DNA of 64,000 nt from Alcaligenaceae bacterium SAGV5. GTDB taxonomy: Bacteria > Pseudomonadota > Gammaproteobacteria > Burkholderiales > Burkholderiaceae_B. Made by a program: the position numbers and the translations under genes. This document shows positions 42,599-49,870 of the stretch, in pieces (the stretch's first letter is position 1; each line of letters begins with the position of its first letter). The notes below the pieces were generated by a model. The model did not search any database, was not told where the DNA came from, and saw only the letters and a program-made list of their open reading frames with translations. The DNA lies in assembly GCA_009360345.1 (NCBI GenBank), contig SPDP01000002.1, positions 806,001 through 870,000 on the forward strand. The letters are read 5' to 3'.

Positions 42599-43591
42599 TC
42601 AGATCCTGGTCAGGTCGAGCGTAGACGGCGAGAACAGCTCTTCCGGCGCGACCTTGCGCGCCGAGAGCCCCTGCTCGTGGTGATAGCGGACGAACGTCTC
42701 CAGCACGTGGCGGTTGGCCTCGAACCCATAGCTCCAGTAATCGTCGCCCATGTCGCGCCTGGCCTGCTCGTAGGCCGCGACGCCCCAGGGCAGGCTGTGA
42801 TAGAGGTGGCCGATCTGCCCCATCTCGGCGAAGGCCAGGTCCTTGGCACGGGTGAACGCCTTGAGCACGTTCACCGGCAGCCACGGATGCTGCGCGACCA
42901 GTTCCTTGCGGATGCCGATGGCATGCATGGTCGGAAAGATGCGCGTGCGCTGGAAGTAATCCGCCTCGACGCTGGGATAATCCGGGAACATGCGGGCGAC
43001 GCCCGCTCCGCCCCGCAGGAAACAGGACGGCGCCCGCGCGCTGATGACGGCATCCAGTTCGCCATCGGCCAGCATGCCGCTCAGCGTCTTGTCGCCGGCG
43101 ATCTGTTCCAGCTCGATGCCCGGCGGCAGCTTGATGGGCGCGCGCTCCTCGCGCCCCGCCTGCTCGACGCCGCCACGCCGCCACCGCACGGAGGCGGGGT
43201 CCAGGCCATGGTCGTCCTGCAGGATGCCGCGTATCCACACGTTGGCCGTGATCTGGTACTCGGGCAGCCCCACCTTCTTGCCCGCCAGGTCCGCCGGGGA
43301 CCGGATGCCCCTGTCGGTGCGGATGTAGATGCCGGAGTGGCGGAACAGCCGCGAGACGAAGGCGGGGATCGCGACATACGCGTTCTCGCCGCGGGAGGTC
43401 ATCATCGTATGGCTGCTGAGCGAGATCTCGCAGATGTCGAACTCCGCGTACTTGAAGGCGCGGTGGAACGATTCCTCGGGTTCGAGCTGCGACGTGACCA
43501 GGTCCACGCCTTCGATACCGGTCCGGCCGTCCATCAGCGCGGACGTCCGGTCATAGTTCGCACAACTCATGCTCAATTGCAGGCTTTTCAT
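42599..43591 (-). CDS. 4,5-dihydroxyphthalate decarboxylase-like protein (periplasmic-binding-protein fold)
   Basis: This 330-residue protein resembles the family typed by 4,5-dihydroxyphthalate decarboxylase (Pht5), which shares the fold of type II periplasmic binding proteins. Visible parts are MKSLQLSMSCANYDRTSALM, EFDICEISLSSHTMM, GIYIRTDRGIRSPADLAGKK and VGLPEYQITANVWIRGIL. There is no signal peptide, so it should be a cytoplasmic enzyme and not a transporter subunit. It is the first gene of the molybdenum-hydroxylase operon, whose promoter region carries two TTGAC-N6-GTCAA operators. A decarboxylation of a hydroxylated ring acid is plausible, by inference. Confidence 0.82.
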   Translation of the reverse strand: MKSLQLSMSCANYDRTSALMDGRTGIEGVDLVTSQLEPEESFHRAFKYAEFDICEISLSSHTMMTSRGENAYVAIPAFVSRLFRHSGIYIRTDRGIRSPADLAGKKVGLPEYQITANVWIRGILQDDHGLDPASVRWRRGGVEQAGREERAPIKLPPGIELEQIAGDKTLSGMLADGELDAVISARAPSCFLRGGAGVARMFPDYPSVEADYFQRTRIFPTMHAIGIRKELVAQHPWLPVNVLKAFTRAKDLAFAEMGQIGHLYHSLPWGVAAYEQARRDMGDDYWSYGFEANRHVLETFVRYHHEQGLSARKVAPEELFSPSTLDLTRI

Positions 43592-43655
43592 AGGATGGCG
43601 TCGAGATCATGGGTGCGCGGCAACGGGAATGGCAAGTGCCTGCGCGGATTGAAAA

Positions 43656-43736
43656 TTGACTAAACAGTCAACATCTTATATCCGACTACAAGGTATATCA
43701 ACGGATTTTTTTAGATCAAGCTGACTGTACAGTCAA
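43656..43736 (-). promoter_or_regulatory. Two TetR-type operators bracketing the molybdenum-hydroxylase promoter
   Basis: TTGACTAAACAGTCAA (43656-43671) and CTGACTGTACAGTCAA (43721-43736) both match the TTGAC-N6-GTCAA palindrome; the second has a 14-bp perfect core. Between them, on the minus strand, TTGATA (43701-43696) and TAAGAT (43678-43673) are spaced by 17 bases. The first operator lies directly downstream of this -10, near the start of transcription, and 65 bases before the first gene. Confidence 0.72.
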
Positions 43737-43763
43737 CACACCATGCCCCAAACAGGGGCACGG

Positions 43764-44645
43764 TCAGGCCACCCGAGCCTGCGCCATCACCCAGTCGCGG
43801 AAGTCGCAAACCTGCGCGTCGTTCCGCAGGCGCTCGGGATAGACCAGATAGAAGGCCGAATCCAGCACGAGCCGGCCCGCGAAGGGCGCGACCAGCCTGC
43901 CGGCGGCCAGGTCGTCGGCCACGAGGGCGTACTGTCCCATCGCGACGCCCATGCCTTGCAGCGCCGCCTGGTAGGCCAGCGTGACGTTCTCGAAGGTCAG
44001 GCCGTGCGCCGGGTCGACGCCTTCCACGCCCTGGGCGGCCAGCCACCGCCCCCAGTAGTCGGGCCGGGCCGCCGATTGCAGCAGGGTATGGCGCGCCAGG
44101 TCCGCCGGTTCGCGCAGGGGCACGGGGCCGGCAAGCAAGGCCGGGCTGCATACCGGCAGCAGTTCGATGTCCACCAGCCGGTGGGCGACCACGCCGGGCC
44201 AGTCTCCATGGCCGATGCAGATGGCGACATCGGCATCGCTGAGGTTGTCCAATTGCTTGAGCGAGGTGGTGAAGACGGCATCGCGGTCCGGATGCCGGGC
44301 ATGGAATTCGGCCATACGCGGCAACAACCAACGCATGGCGAACGTCATCTGGCACCACACGTGCAACGGCTTGTCCCGGTTGCGCTCCAGGGCCTTGGTG
44401 GTCGCCTGCGAGATCCGCTCGAAGGCGCCCCGCAGGTCGTCACGGTACTCCCGGCCCGCCGGCGTCAGGCGCACCTCGCCGCTGGCGCGCTCGAACAGGC
44501 GCATGCCCAGGAATTCCTCCAGCACGCGGATCTGCCGGCTGACCGCGCCCGTCGTCACATGCAGCTCGCGCGCGGCCTGCGTGAAACTCAGGGTATGCGA
44601 AACGGACTCGAACACCCGCAGGGGATTCAGGGGCGGCAGCTTCAT
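43764..44645 (-). CDS. LysR-type transcriptional regulator (GcvA-like)
   Basis: This 293-residue protein starts MKLPPLNPLRVFESVSHTLS and has the GcvA-type recognition helix VTTGAVSRQIRVLEEFLG. It is divergent from the aspartate dehydrogenase gene, with 105 bases between starts, and probably regulates the dehydrogenase/hydrolase pair. It is upstream of the molybdenum-hydroxylase operon on the same strand, but the operator region between suggests separate control. Confidence 0.92.
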   Translation of the reverse strand: MKLPPLNPLRVFESVSHTLSFTQAARELHVTTGAVSRQIRVLEEFLGMRLFERASGEVRLTPAGREYRDDLRGAFERISQATTKALERNRDKPLHVWCQMTFAMRWLLPRMAEFHARHPDRDAVFTTSLKQLDNLSDADVAICIGHGDWPGVVAHRLVDIELLPVCSPALLAGPVPLREPADLARHTLLQSAARPDYWGRWLAAQGVEGVDPAHGLTFENVTLAYQAALQGMGVAMGQYALVADDLAAGRLVAPFAGRLVLDSAFYLVYPERLRNDAQVCDFRDWVMAQARVA

Positions 44646-44750
44646 CCGGGCCGATGTTGATGAAAAGTAAACCGGATTGACTATATATCGATTGCCTGCC
44701 GGCGCCCAGTCTTGCAGGATTCAGGGCTGACGAACCGGAGGCATTTCCGC

Positions 44751-45548
44751 ATGAAAACCATCTTGCTCGCAGGTTTCGGAGCCATGGGGCAGTCGATTTT
44801 TGATCAACTGAAAGATGACCCGCGCATCGGCCGGTGGCTGGTGCTGGAACGGGCCGAGCGGGCCGACGAGGCGCGCCGCAAGCTCGGCGCCCATGGCCAG
44901 GTCGTCCTGTCGGCCGACGGCCTGGACATCCGCCCCGATTTCGCCGTCGAATGCGCCGGCCACGAAGTGCTGGGCACCGTGGTGCCCCGGCTGCTGGAGC
45001 AGGGCATCGACACCATCGTCGCGTCGGTCGGCGCGCTGGCGCTGCCCGGCATGGTCGAACGGCTCGACGCGGCCTGCCAGGCGGGCCGGACGCAACTGAC
45101 GCTGGTGCCGGGCGCCCTGGCCGGCGTCGATGCCCTGGCCGCCGCGCGCGACAGCGGCCTGGCATCGGTGGACTACACCGGGCGCAAGCCCCCCGGCAGT
45201 TGGCGGGGCACGGCGGCCGCCCGGCTGTGCGACCTGGACCATCTTGCCGAGGCCACGGTGTTCTTCGAAGGCACCGCCCGTGAAGCCGCCGCGACCTTCC
45301 CGCAGAATGCCAACGTGGCCGCCATGGTCGGGCTGGCCGGCATGGGGCTGGACAGCACCCGGGTCCGGCTGATCGCCGACCCGGCCGCCGGCGGCAACAC
45401 GCACACCATTTCGGCGCGCGGCGCCTTCGGCCGGCTCGAAGTCATGGTCGAGGCCGCCGCCTTCGCGTCGAACCCCAAGACCTCGGCGCTGGCGGGCATG
45501 TCCATCGTGCGCGCCGTGCGCAACCGCCTGAACGCCCTCGTGATCTGA
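44751..45548 (+). CDS. L-aspartate dehydrogenase
   Basis: This 265-residue NAD(P)-dependent enzyme (NadX/AspDH family) converts aspartate to iminoaspartate or oxaloacetate plus ammonia. The Rossmann motif is ILLAGFGAMGQSI, and VECAGH and ALAGVDALAAAR follow. The C-terminal part holds FPQNANVAAMVGLAG and the catalytic histidine in GNTHTISARGAFG. The ATG at 44751 has a GGAGGC site. It is divergent from a GcvA-like LysR gene and followed 18 bases later by an alpha/beta hydrolase. No nadA or nadB is nearby, so a catabolic role is as likely as NAD synthesis. Confidence 0.9.
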   Translation: MKTILLAGFGAMGQSIFDQLKDDPRIGRWLVLERAERADEARRKLGAHGQVVLSADGLDIRPDFAVECAGHEVLGTVVPRLLEQGIDTIVASVGALALPGMVERLDAACQAGRTQLTLVPGALAGVDALAAARDSGLASVDYTGRKPPGSWRGTAAARLCDLDHLAEATVFFEGTAREAAATFPQNANVAAMVGLAGMGLDSTRVRLIADPAAGGNTHTISARGAFGRLEVMVEAAAFASNPKTSALAGMSIVRAVRNRLNALVI

Positions 45549-45566
45549 ACGCTCCAGGAAACCGCC

Positions 45567-46475
45567 ATGTCGAACCCACCCGAAATCCCGCCGTCCCTGC
45601 GCCAGGCCATGGCGGAACTCGGCCCGCGCTGGGGCACCAGCGTGCAGGCCCATGTCCGGCAGATGGTGCTGGGATTCTCCGAGGTCCTGCGCGACGCCCC
45701 GAAACAGGCCACGGTCACGCGCGACGTCCCCTACGGCGACGATCCGCGCCAATGCCTGGACGTCTTCCAGCCGCAGGGCCCGGCCGCCGCGCGCCGGCCG
45801 GTGCTGATGTTCGTCCACGGGGGCGCCTTCGTCGAAGGCGAGAAGGACCGCACGGCGGAAATCTACAGCAATGTGCTGTGGTACTTCGCGCGGCACGGCA
45901 TCATCGGCGTCAACGTCGAATTCCGCCTGGCGCCCGCCCATCCCTACCCCAGCGGCACCCGGGACGTCGCCGCCGCGGTGGCCTGGGTGCGCGCCCACGC
46001 CGACGAGCTGGGCGCCGATCCCGGCCGCATCTTCCTGATGGGGCATTCGGCCGGCGGCACCCATGCCGCGCACTACGCCTACGATGCCCGCTTCCATCCG
46101 CCCGAAGGCCACGGCCTGGCCGGCCTGGTGGTGGTGTCCGGCCGCGTGCGGGCCGAGAATTCGGCGGAGAACCCCAACGCCAACCGGGTGGAGGCCTACT
46201 ACGGCACCTCGCCCGCCACGATGGAGGACGGTTCTCCAGTCAACCACGTCACCGCGCAGGCGCTGCCCACCATGATCGCCGTCGCCGAATACGAGAACCC
46301 GCTGATCGACGTGCATTGCGTGGAACTGCTTGCCGCGCTGACCCGCGTCCGGCGCCGTGCGCCGCGCTTCGTCTGGATGGCGGGCCACAACCACACGTCG
46401 ATCGTGGCGCACTTCAATACCGCCGAGGACGAGCTGGGCCGGCAGGTGCTGGCGTTCATGGAGCGGCCGGCCTAG
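45567..46475 (+). CDS. Alpha/beta hydrolase (esterase/lipase, HGG family)
   Basis: This 302-residue protein has the oxyanion motif MFVHGGAFVEGE and the nucleophile elbow MGHSAGGTHA. The histidine is probably in AGHNHTSIVAHF, as in the hormone-sensitive-lipase or kynurenine-formamidase-like esterases. It is cytoplasmic by lack of signal peptide. It forms a pair with aspartate dehydrogenase, suggesting that the hydrolase may release an amino or dicarboxylic acid that the dehydrogenase uses; that is inference only. Confidence 0.86.
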   Translation: MSNPPEIPPSLRQAMAELGPRWGTSVQAHVRQMVLGFSEVLRDAPKQATVTRDVPYGDDPRQCLDVFQPQGPAAARRPVLMFVHGGAFVEGEKDRTAEIYSNVLWYFARHGIIGVNVEFRLAPAHPYPSGTRDVAAAVAWVRAHADELGADPGRIFLMGHSAGGTHAAHYAYDARFHPPEGHGLAGLVVVSGRVRAENSAENPNANRVEAYYGTSPATMEDGSPVNHVTAQALPTMIAVAEYENPLIDVHCVELLAALTRVRRRAPRFVWMAGHNHTSIVAHFNTAEDELGRQVLAFMERPA

Positions 46476-46508
46476 GATTTATCGACGCCAGGGCCGTTAC
46501 GCCCGGGA

Positions 46509-47729
46509 TCAATTGCCCAGCAGCGCCCCGGCGAACTCGTCCGCCACGAAAGGCTGCAGGTCGTCGATCCCCTCGCCCACGCCTATCCAGTACACCGGCA
46601 CCGGCCGCACGCCCTGCGCGCCGGCCGCCACCGCGGCCAGGATGCCGCCCTTGGCGGTACCGTCCAGCTTGGTCACGATCAGGCCCGTCAGGCCCAGGGC
46701 CTGGTCGAAGGCCTTGATCTGCGCCAGCGCGTTCTGACCCGTGTTGCCGTCTATCACCAGCAGCACCTCGTGCGGGGCCGAGGCGTCGGCCTTGGCGATC
46801 ACACGCTTGATCTTCTTGACCTCTTCCATCAGGTTCAACTGCGTGGGCAGGCGGCCGGCGGTATCGACCATCACCACGCCCATGCCCCGCGCCTGGCCGG
46901 ACTTGACCGCGTCGAAGGCGACGGCGGCCGGATCCCCGCCCTCCTGGGCAATGACCGTGACGTCGTTGCGGCGGCCCCACTCCACCAATTGCTCGCGCGC
47001 GGCGGCGCGGAAGGTGTCGCCCGCGGCCAGCAGCACGTGACGGCCCTGTTGCTGGAAGGTGCGCGCCAGCTTGCCGATGGAGGTGGTCTTGCCGGCCCCG
47101 TTCACGCCCGCGATCATGGTCACGATGGGCGCGGGGCGGTCCAGGTCGAACCTGCGCTCCAGCGGCCGCAGGTGCTCGGCCAGCAGCTCACGCAGCACCC
47201 GGCGCACGCTGTCGCCGTCCTCGATGCGTTCCTGCCGCACACGCTCGCGCAGTCCCTTGAGCAGCGATTGCGCCGCATCCACGCCGGTATCGGCCATGAT
47301 GAGCGCGGTTTCCAGCTCCTCGAACAGATCTTCGTCGACCTTCACGCCCACGAACAGCGTGGTCAGGCTCTGGCCGGTGCGCGACAGGCCGGTCTTCAGG
47401 CGCGCCAGCCACGACGATTTGGCGGGCGGGGCCGCCTGGGGAACCGGCGGCATCGACGGCGGCTGGATCGGCGCGGCGGGGGCCGCCACGGCGGGCACCG
47501 CCGGCTCCGGGGAGACCGGCCGTGCATCCGCCACGCTGTCCGCCAGGCCGGCGGGCACCGCATCCCGGCCGGGATCGGCCTGGGGCGCCACGGGCCGGTC
47601 CACTACGGGCGCATCGGGCCGCTCCGCCACTCCCGGCACGGGAGCAGGAACTGGCGCGACCTCCGGCTCCTGGACACGGTCCTGCTCGGGTGGGGGCGAA
47701 GGGGCCTTCTTCTTGAAGAAACTGAACAT
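46509..47729 (-). CDS. ftsY: Signal recognition particle receptor FtsY
   Basis: FtsY is the SRP receptor GTPase that brings ribosome-SRP complexes to the translocon. The 406-residue protein starts MFSFFKKK, then has a long Pro/Ala/Val-rich acidic A domain (about 8-105), the N domain (SWLARLKTGLSRTGQSLTTL), and the G domain with GVNGAGKTTSIGKL, DTAGRLPTQ and VTKLDGTAKGG. The gene has 253 bases upstream with a palindrome that may hold its promoter. ftsE and ftsX, usually next to it, are 21.5 kb away on the same strand in the order expected. Confidence 0.96.
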   Translation of the reverse strand: MFSFFKKKAPSPPPEQDRVQEPEVAPVPAPVPGVAERPDAPVVDRPVAPQADPGRDAVPAGLADSVADARPVSPEPAVPAVAAPAAPIQPPSMPPVPQAAPPAKSSWLARLKTGLSRTGQSLTTLFVGVKVDEDLFEELETALIMADTGVDAAQSLLKGLRERVRQERIEDGDSVRRVLRELLAEHLRPLERRFDLDRPAPIVTMIAGVNGAGKTTSIGKLARTFQQQGRHVLLAAGDTFRAAAREQLVEWGRRNDVTVIAQEGGDPAAVAFDAVKSGQARGMGVVMVDTAGRLPTQLNLMEEVKKIKRVIAKADASAPHEVLLVIDGNTGQNALAQIKAFDQALGLTGLIVTKLDGTAKGGILAAVAAGAQGVRPVPVYWIGVGEGIDDLQPFVADEFAGALLGN

Positions 47730-47812
47730 GGAAACCTGTATGCTGAAACGGCCTGCGGCATCATCGGGACAACGGGCCGCGGCCCGTCCGGCGGACACAT
47801 GGCCGCCGGCTA

Positions 47813-47829
47813 TAGAATCTGGGATTCTA
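47813..47829. promoter_or_regulatory. Palindrome between ftsY and the yghX-like gene
   Basis: TAGAATCTGGGATTCTA is a perfect 7-bp inverted repeat with a 3-base centre. Each arm gives a TAGAAT -10-like hexamer, one per strand, so it could be a bidirectional promoter or an operator 85 bases upstream of ftsY. No good -35 was found on either strand. Confidence 0.4.
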
Positions 47830-47842
47830 CCGGTCCATCGCC

Positions 47843-47986
47843 ATGCCCTCATCCCGCGCCAACTCCGGGAAGTCCCGCGCAGCGGGACCGGCTTCGCTGC
47901 GCCCCACCGCGGGCCGCCCCACCCCACCGGTCAAGGACGGCTCAAGAACCCGATCCCAGACATTCATGAATGTCGATGCAGCCTAG
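47843..47986 (+). other. Small open frame of 47 codons divergent from ftsY, possibly a gene remnant
   Basis: An ATG at 47843 opens a 47-residue frame beginning MPSSRANSGKSRAAGPASLR and ending at a TAG over the last bases of the yghX-like gene. It lies just after the palindrome that could act as a promoter on this strand. No ribosome site or known family was recognised. It may be the start of a gene lost at the junction with the yghX-like gene, or chance. Confidence 0.2.
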
Positions 47987-48870
47987 GCCAGGTAGCGCTT
48001 GAACCAGGCGATCGTCCTGTCCCAGGCCAGTTTCGCCGCGGCCTCGTCGTAGCGGGGCGTGGAGTCGTTGTGGAAACCGTGGGTCGTGCCCGGATAGACG
48101 TAGGCCTCGTAGGTCTTGCCGGCGGCCTTCAACGCCGCCTCGTAGGCGGGCCAGCCGTCGTTGATGCCCTTGTCGTTCTCGGCGTAGTGCAGCAACAGGG
48201 GCGCCTTGATGCGCGGCACGTCCGCCGCGCTGGCCTGCCGGCCGTAGAAGGGCACGGCCGCGGCCAGCTCGGGATACGCCACGGCGGCGGCATTGGCCAC
48301 GCCGCCCCCATAGCAGAAGCCGGTGATCCCCACCTTGCCGGTCGTCCTGTCGCCCTGCATCAGGAACTCGACCGCGGCGAAGAAATCGTTCATGAGCTTG
48401 GCCGGATCGACCTGGCGCTGCAGATCCCGCCCCTTGTCGTCATTGCCCGGATATCCCCCCACCGAACTCAGGCCGTCGGGCGCCAACGCCAGGAAACCCG
48501 CCTTGGCCAGCCGGCGCGCGACGTCCTCGATATAGGGATTCAAGCCCCGGTTCTCGTGCACCACGACCACGCCCGGCACCTTGCCCGCCGCCTTGGCCGG
48601 CCGCGCCAGGTAGCCCCGCACCGTGCCATGGCCCTTGGGCGACGGATAACCGATGTACTCGGCAACGATGTCCGGATCCGTGAAGGATACCTGCTCGGCC
48701 AGGGCGTAGTCGGGACTCAGCGACGCCAGCAATCCGGCAGCGGTGAGGCCGCCCACCGCGTACCTGGCCGCCCGGTCCAGGAACTCCCGCCGGGAGATCC
48801 TGCCGTGGACATAGTAGTCGTACAGCTCCAGCAGACGGGGGTCGAAGTCCTGCGCAGTCAGACGAGCCAT
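47983..48870 (-). CDS. yghX: Dienelactone hydrolase family protein, YghX-like, with Tat-type leader
   Basis: This 295-residue protein resembles E. coli YghX along its whole length. A twin-arginine motif SRREFL (26-31), after an unusually long polar N-region, is followed by a hydrophobic stretch [14 protein letters not shown] and an ALA site, which suggests Tat export. The dienelactone hydrolase body has [20 protein letters not shown], the nucleophile GFCYGGG and the histidine in [10 protein letters not shown] chose the ATG at 48870 (MARLTAQDF), which aligns with YghX. It is 63 bases after the alpha/beta hydrolase gene on the same strand. The natural substrate of YghX proteins is not known to me. 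Confidence 0.88.
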   Translation of the reverse strand: MARLTAQDFDPRLLELYDYYVHGRISRREFLDRAARYAVGGLTAAGLLASLSPDYALAEQVSFTDPDIVAEYIGYPSPKGHGTVRGYLARPAKAAGKVPGVVVVHENRGLNPYIEDVARRLAKAGFLALAPDGLSSVGGYPGNDDKGRDLQRQVDPAKLMNDFFAAVEFLMQGDRTTGKVGITGFCYGGGVANAAAVAYPELAAAVPFYGRQASAADVPRIKAPLLLHYAENDKGINDGWPAYEAALKAAGKTYEAYVYPGTTHGFHNDSTPRYDEAAAKLAWDRTIAWFKRYLA

Positions 48871-48933
48871 GGCATGCCCTTTTCGGTGAAGTCCGCGAGT
48901 GCGGACAACATACACCAGATTCGGGCTTCCCCT

Positions 48934-49821
48934 CTACGCGCCCGCGCGCGTCTCCCCCCGCAGGAACCCGCTCACCAATCCATTGATCTTCTCCGGAGCC
49001 TCGAACTGGGGCCAGTGTCCGACCCCGTGTACCTCGACGGCGGCGGCGCCGGGAATGTATCCGGCCAGGGTGCGCGCCGTCTTGACATACAACGGCCGGT
49101 CGTCCACGGCGACCACGATCAACGTAGGCACGCCGATCCGCCGCCACTCGTCCGGCGTGACAAGGTTCCGGGCCAGGCGCTCCGGCTGGAAAACAGCCAG
49201 GATGTTCTCGCCCGCCGCTTTCATGGAGGCCTGGGAATAGGTCTGGAGCCGCAGGCCGATCAGGTCGTCGATCCGATTCGCCTCGTCCAGGATCAATTTG
49301 TCGAAAACGTCCTGGACGCTGGCCCACGTAGGCGCGTCGAAAGCCTTGCCGCGCCGCGTCAGGATCGCGCCGATCTCCTCCTGGTCATCGGACAAGCCGA
49401 ATGCGGAAAGAATGACCAGCTTTTCGGTGCGGTCGGGATGGGCCAGCGCGAAACGGCTGGCCGTCCAGCTTCCCATGGAGATACCCAGGAGCGATGCGGT
49501 CTTCAGCCCCAGGGCGTCCATGAAGTGGATGATCTGGGCAACGTGCTCGGCGATCTCGTAGGGGCGGTCCGGTTTGCCGGTGTAGCCGCAGCCGACCATG
49601 TCCAGGGCGAAGCAATTGAAGTGCTCGGATAGCGGACCGATGTTCGCGCAGAACGCTTCCCAGGATCCGCCCGTGCCATGGATCATGATCAGGGGCGGGT
49701 TGCCACGCGTGCCGGTTTCGACGTAGCGTGTCTTGAAATCGCCCGTGGCCACCCACGCCTGCCGGTGCTCGACAGTCGCCAGGTGGGACCAGATGCTGCG
49801 ATAGCTTGTTTCGTCGTTCAC
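48934..49821 (-). CDS. Alpha/beta hydrolase (meta-cleavage product hydrolase-like)
   Basis: This 295-residue hydrolase has MIHGTGGSWEAFCANI, the nucleophile elbow LLGISMGSW, the acid in VVAVDDRPLYV and the histidine in VHGVGHWPQFEAPE. This pattern fits C-C hydrolases of the MhpC/BphD type, which cut ring-fission products. The start is a GTG with CAGGAG upstream; the longer frame runs into the monooxygenase shadow. It lies 49 bases after a 3-hydroxyphenylpropionate-hydroxylase-like gene and near an extradiol dioxygenase, supporting that role. Confidence 0.86.
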   Translation of the reverse strand: MNDETSYRSIWSHLATVEHRQAWVATGDFKTRYVETGTRGNPPLIMIHGTGGSWEAFCANIGPLSEHFNCFALDMVGCGYTGKPDRPYEIAEHVAQIIHFMDALGLKTASLLGISMGSWTASRFALAHPDRTEKLVILSAFGLSDDQEEIGAILTRRGKAFDAPTWASVQDVFDKLILDEANRIDDLIGLRLQTYSQASMKAAGENILAVFQPERLARNLVTPDEWRRIGVPTLIVVAVDDRPLYVKTARTLAGYIPGAAAVEVHGVGHWPQFEAPEKINGLVSGFLRGETRAGA

Positions 49822-49870
49822 GATGACTCCTGTGTTGTGCAAGGTATTCGGGCCAAGAGGCCACGGGGAT

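Noticed and set aside
47059..49632. 857-codon open frame on the plus strand across ftsY and the yghX-like gene
   Set aside because: It is antisense to two well-supported genes and its protein is low-complexity, as expected for GC-rich shadow frames.
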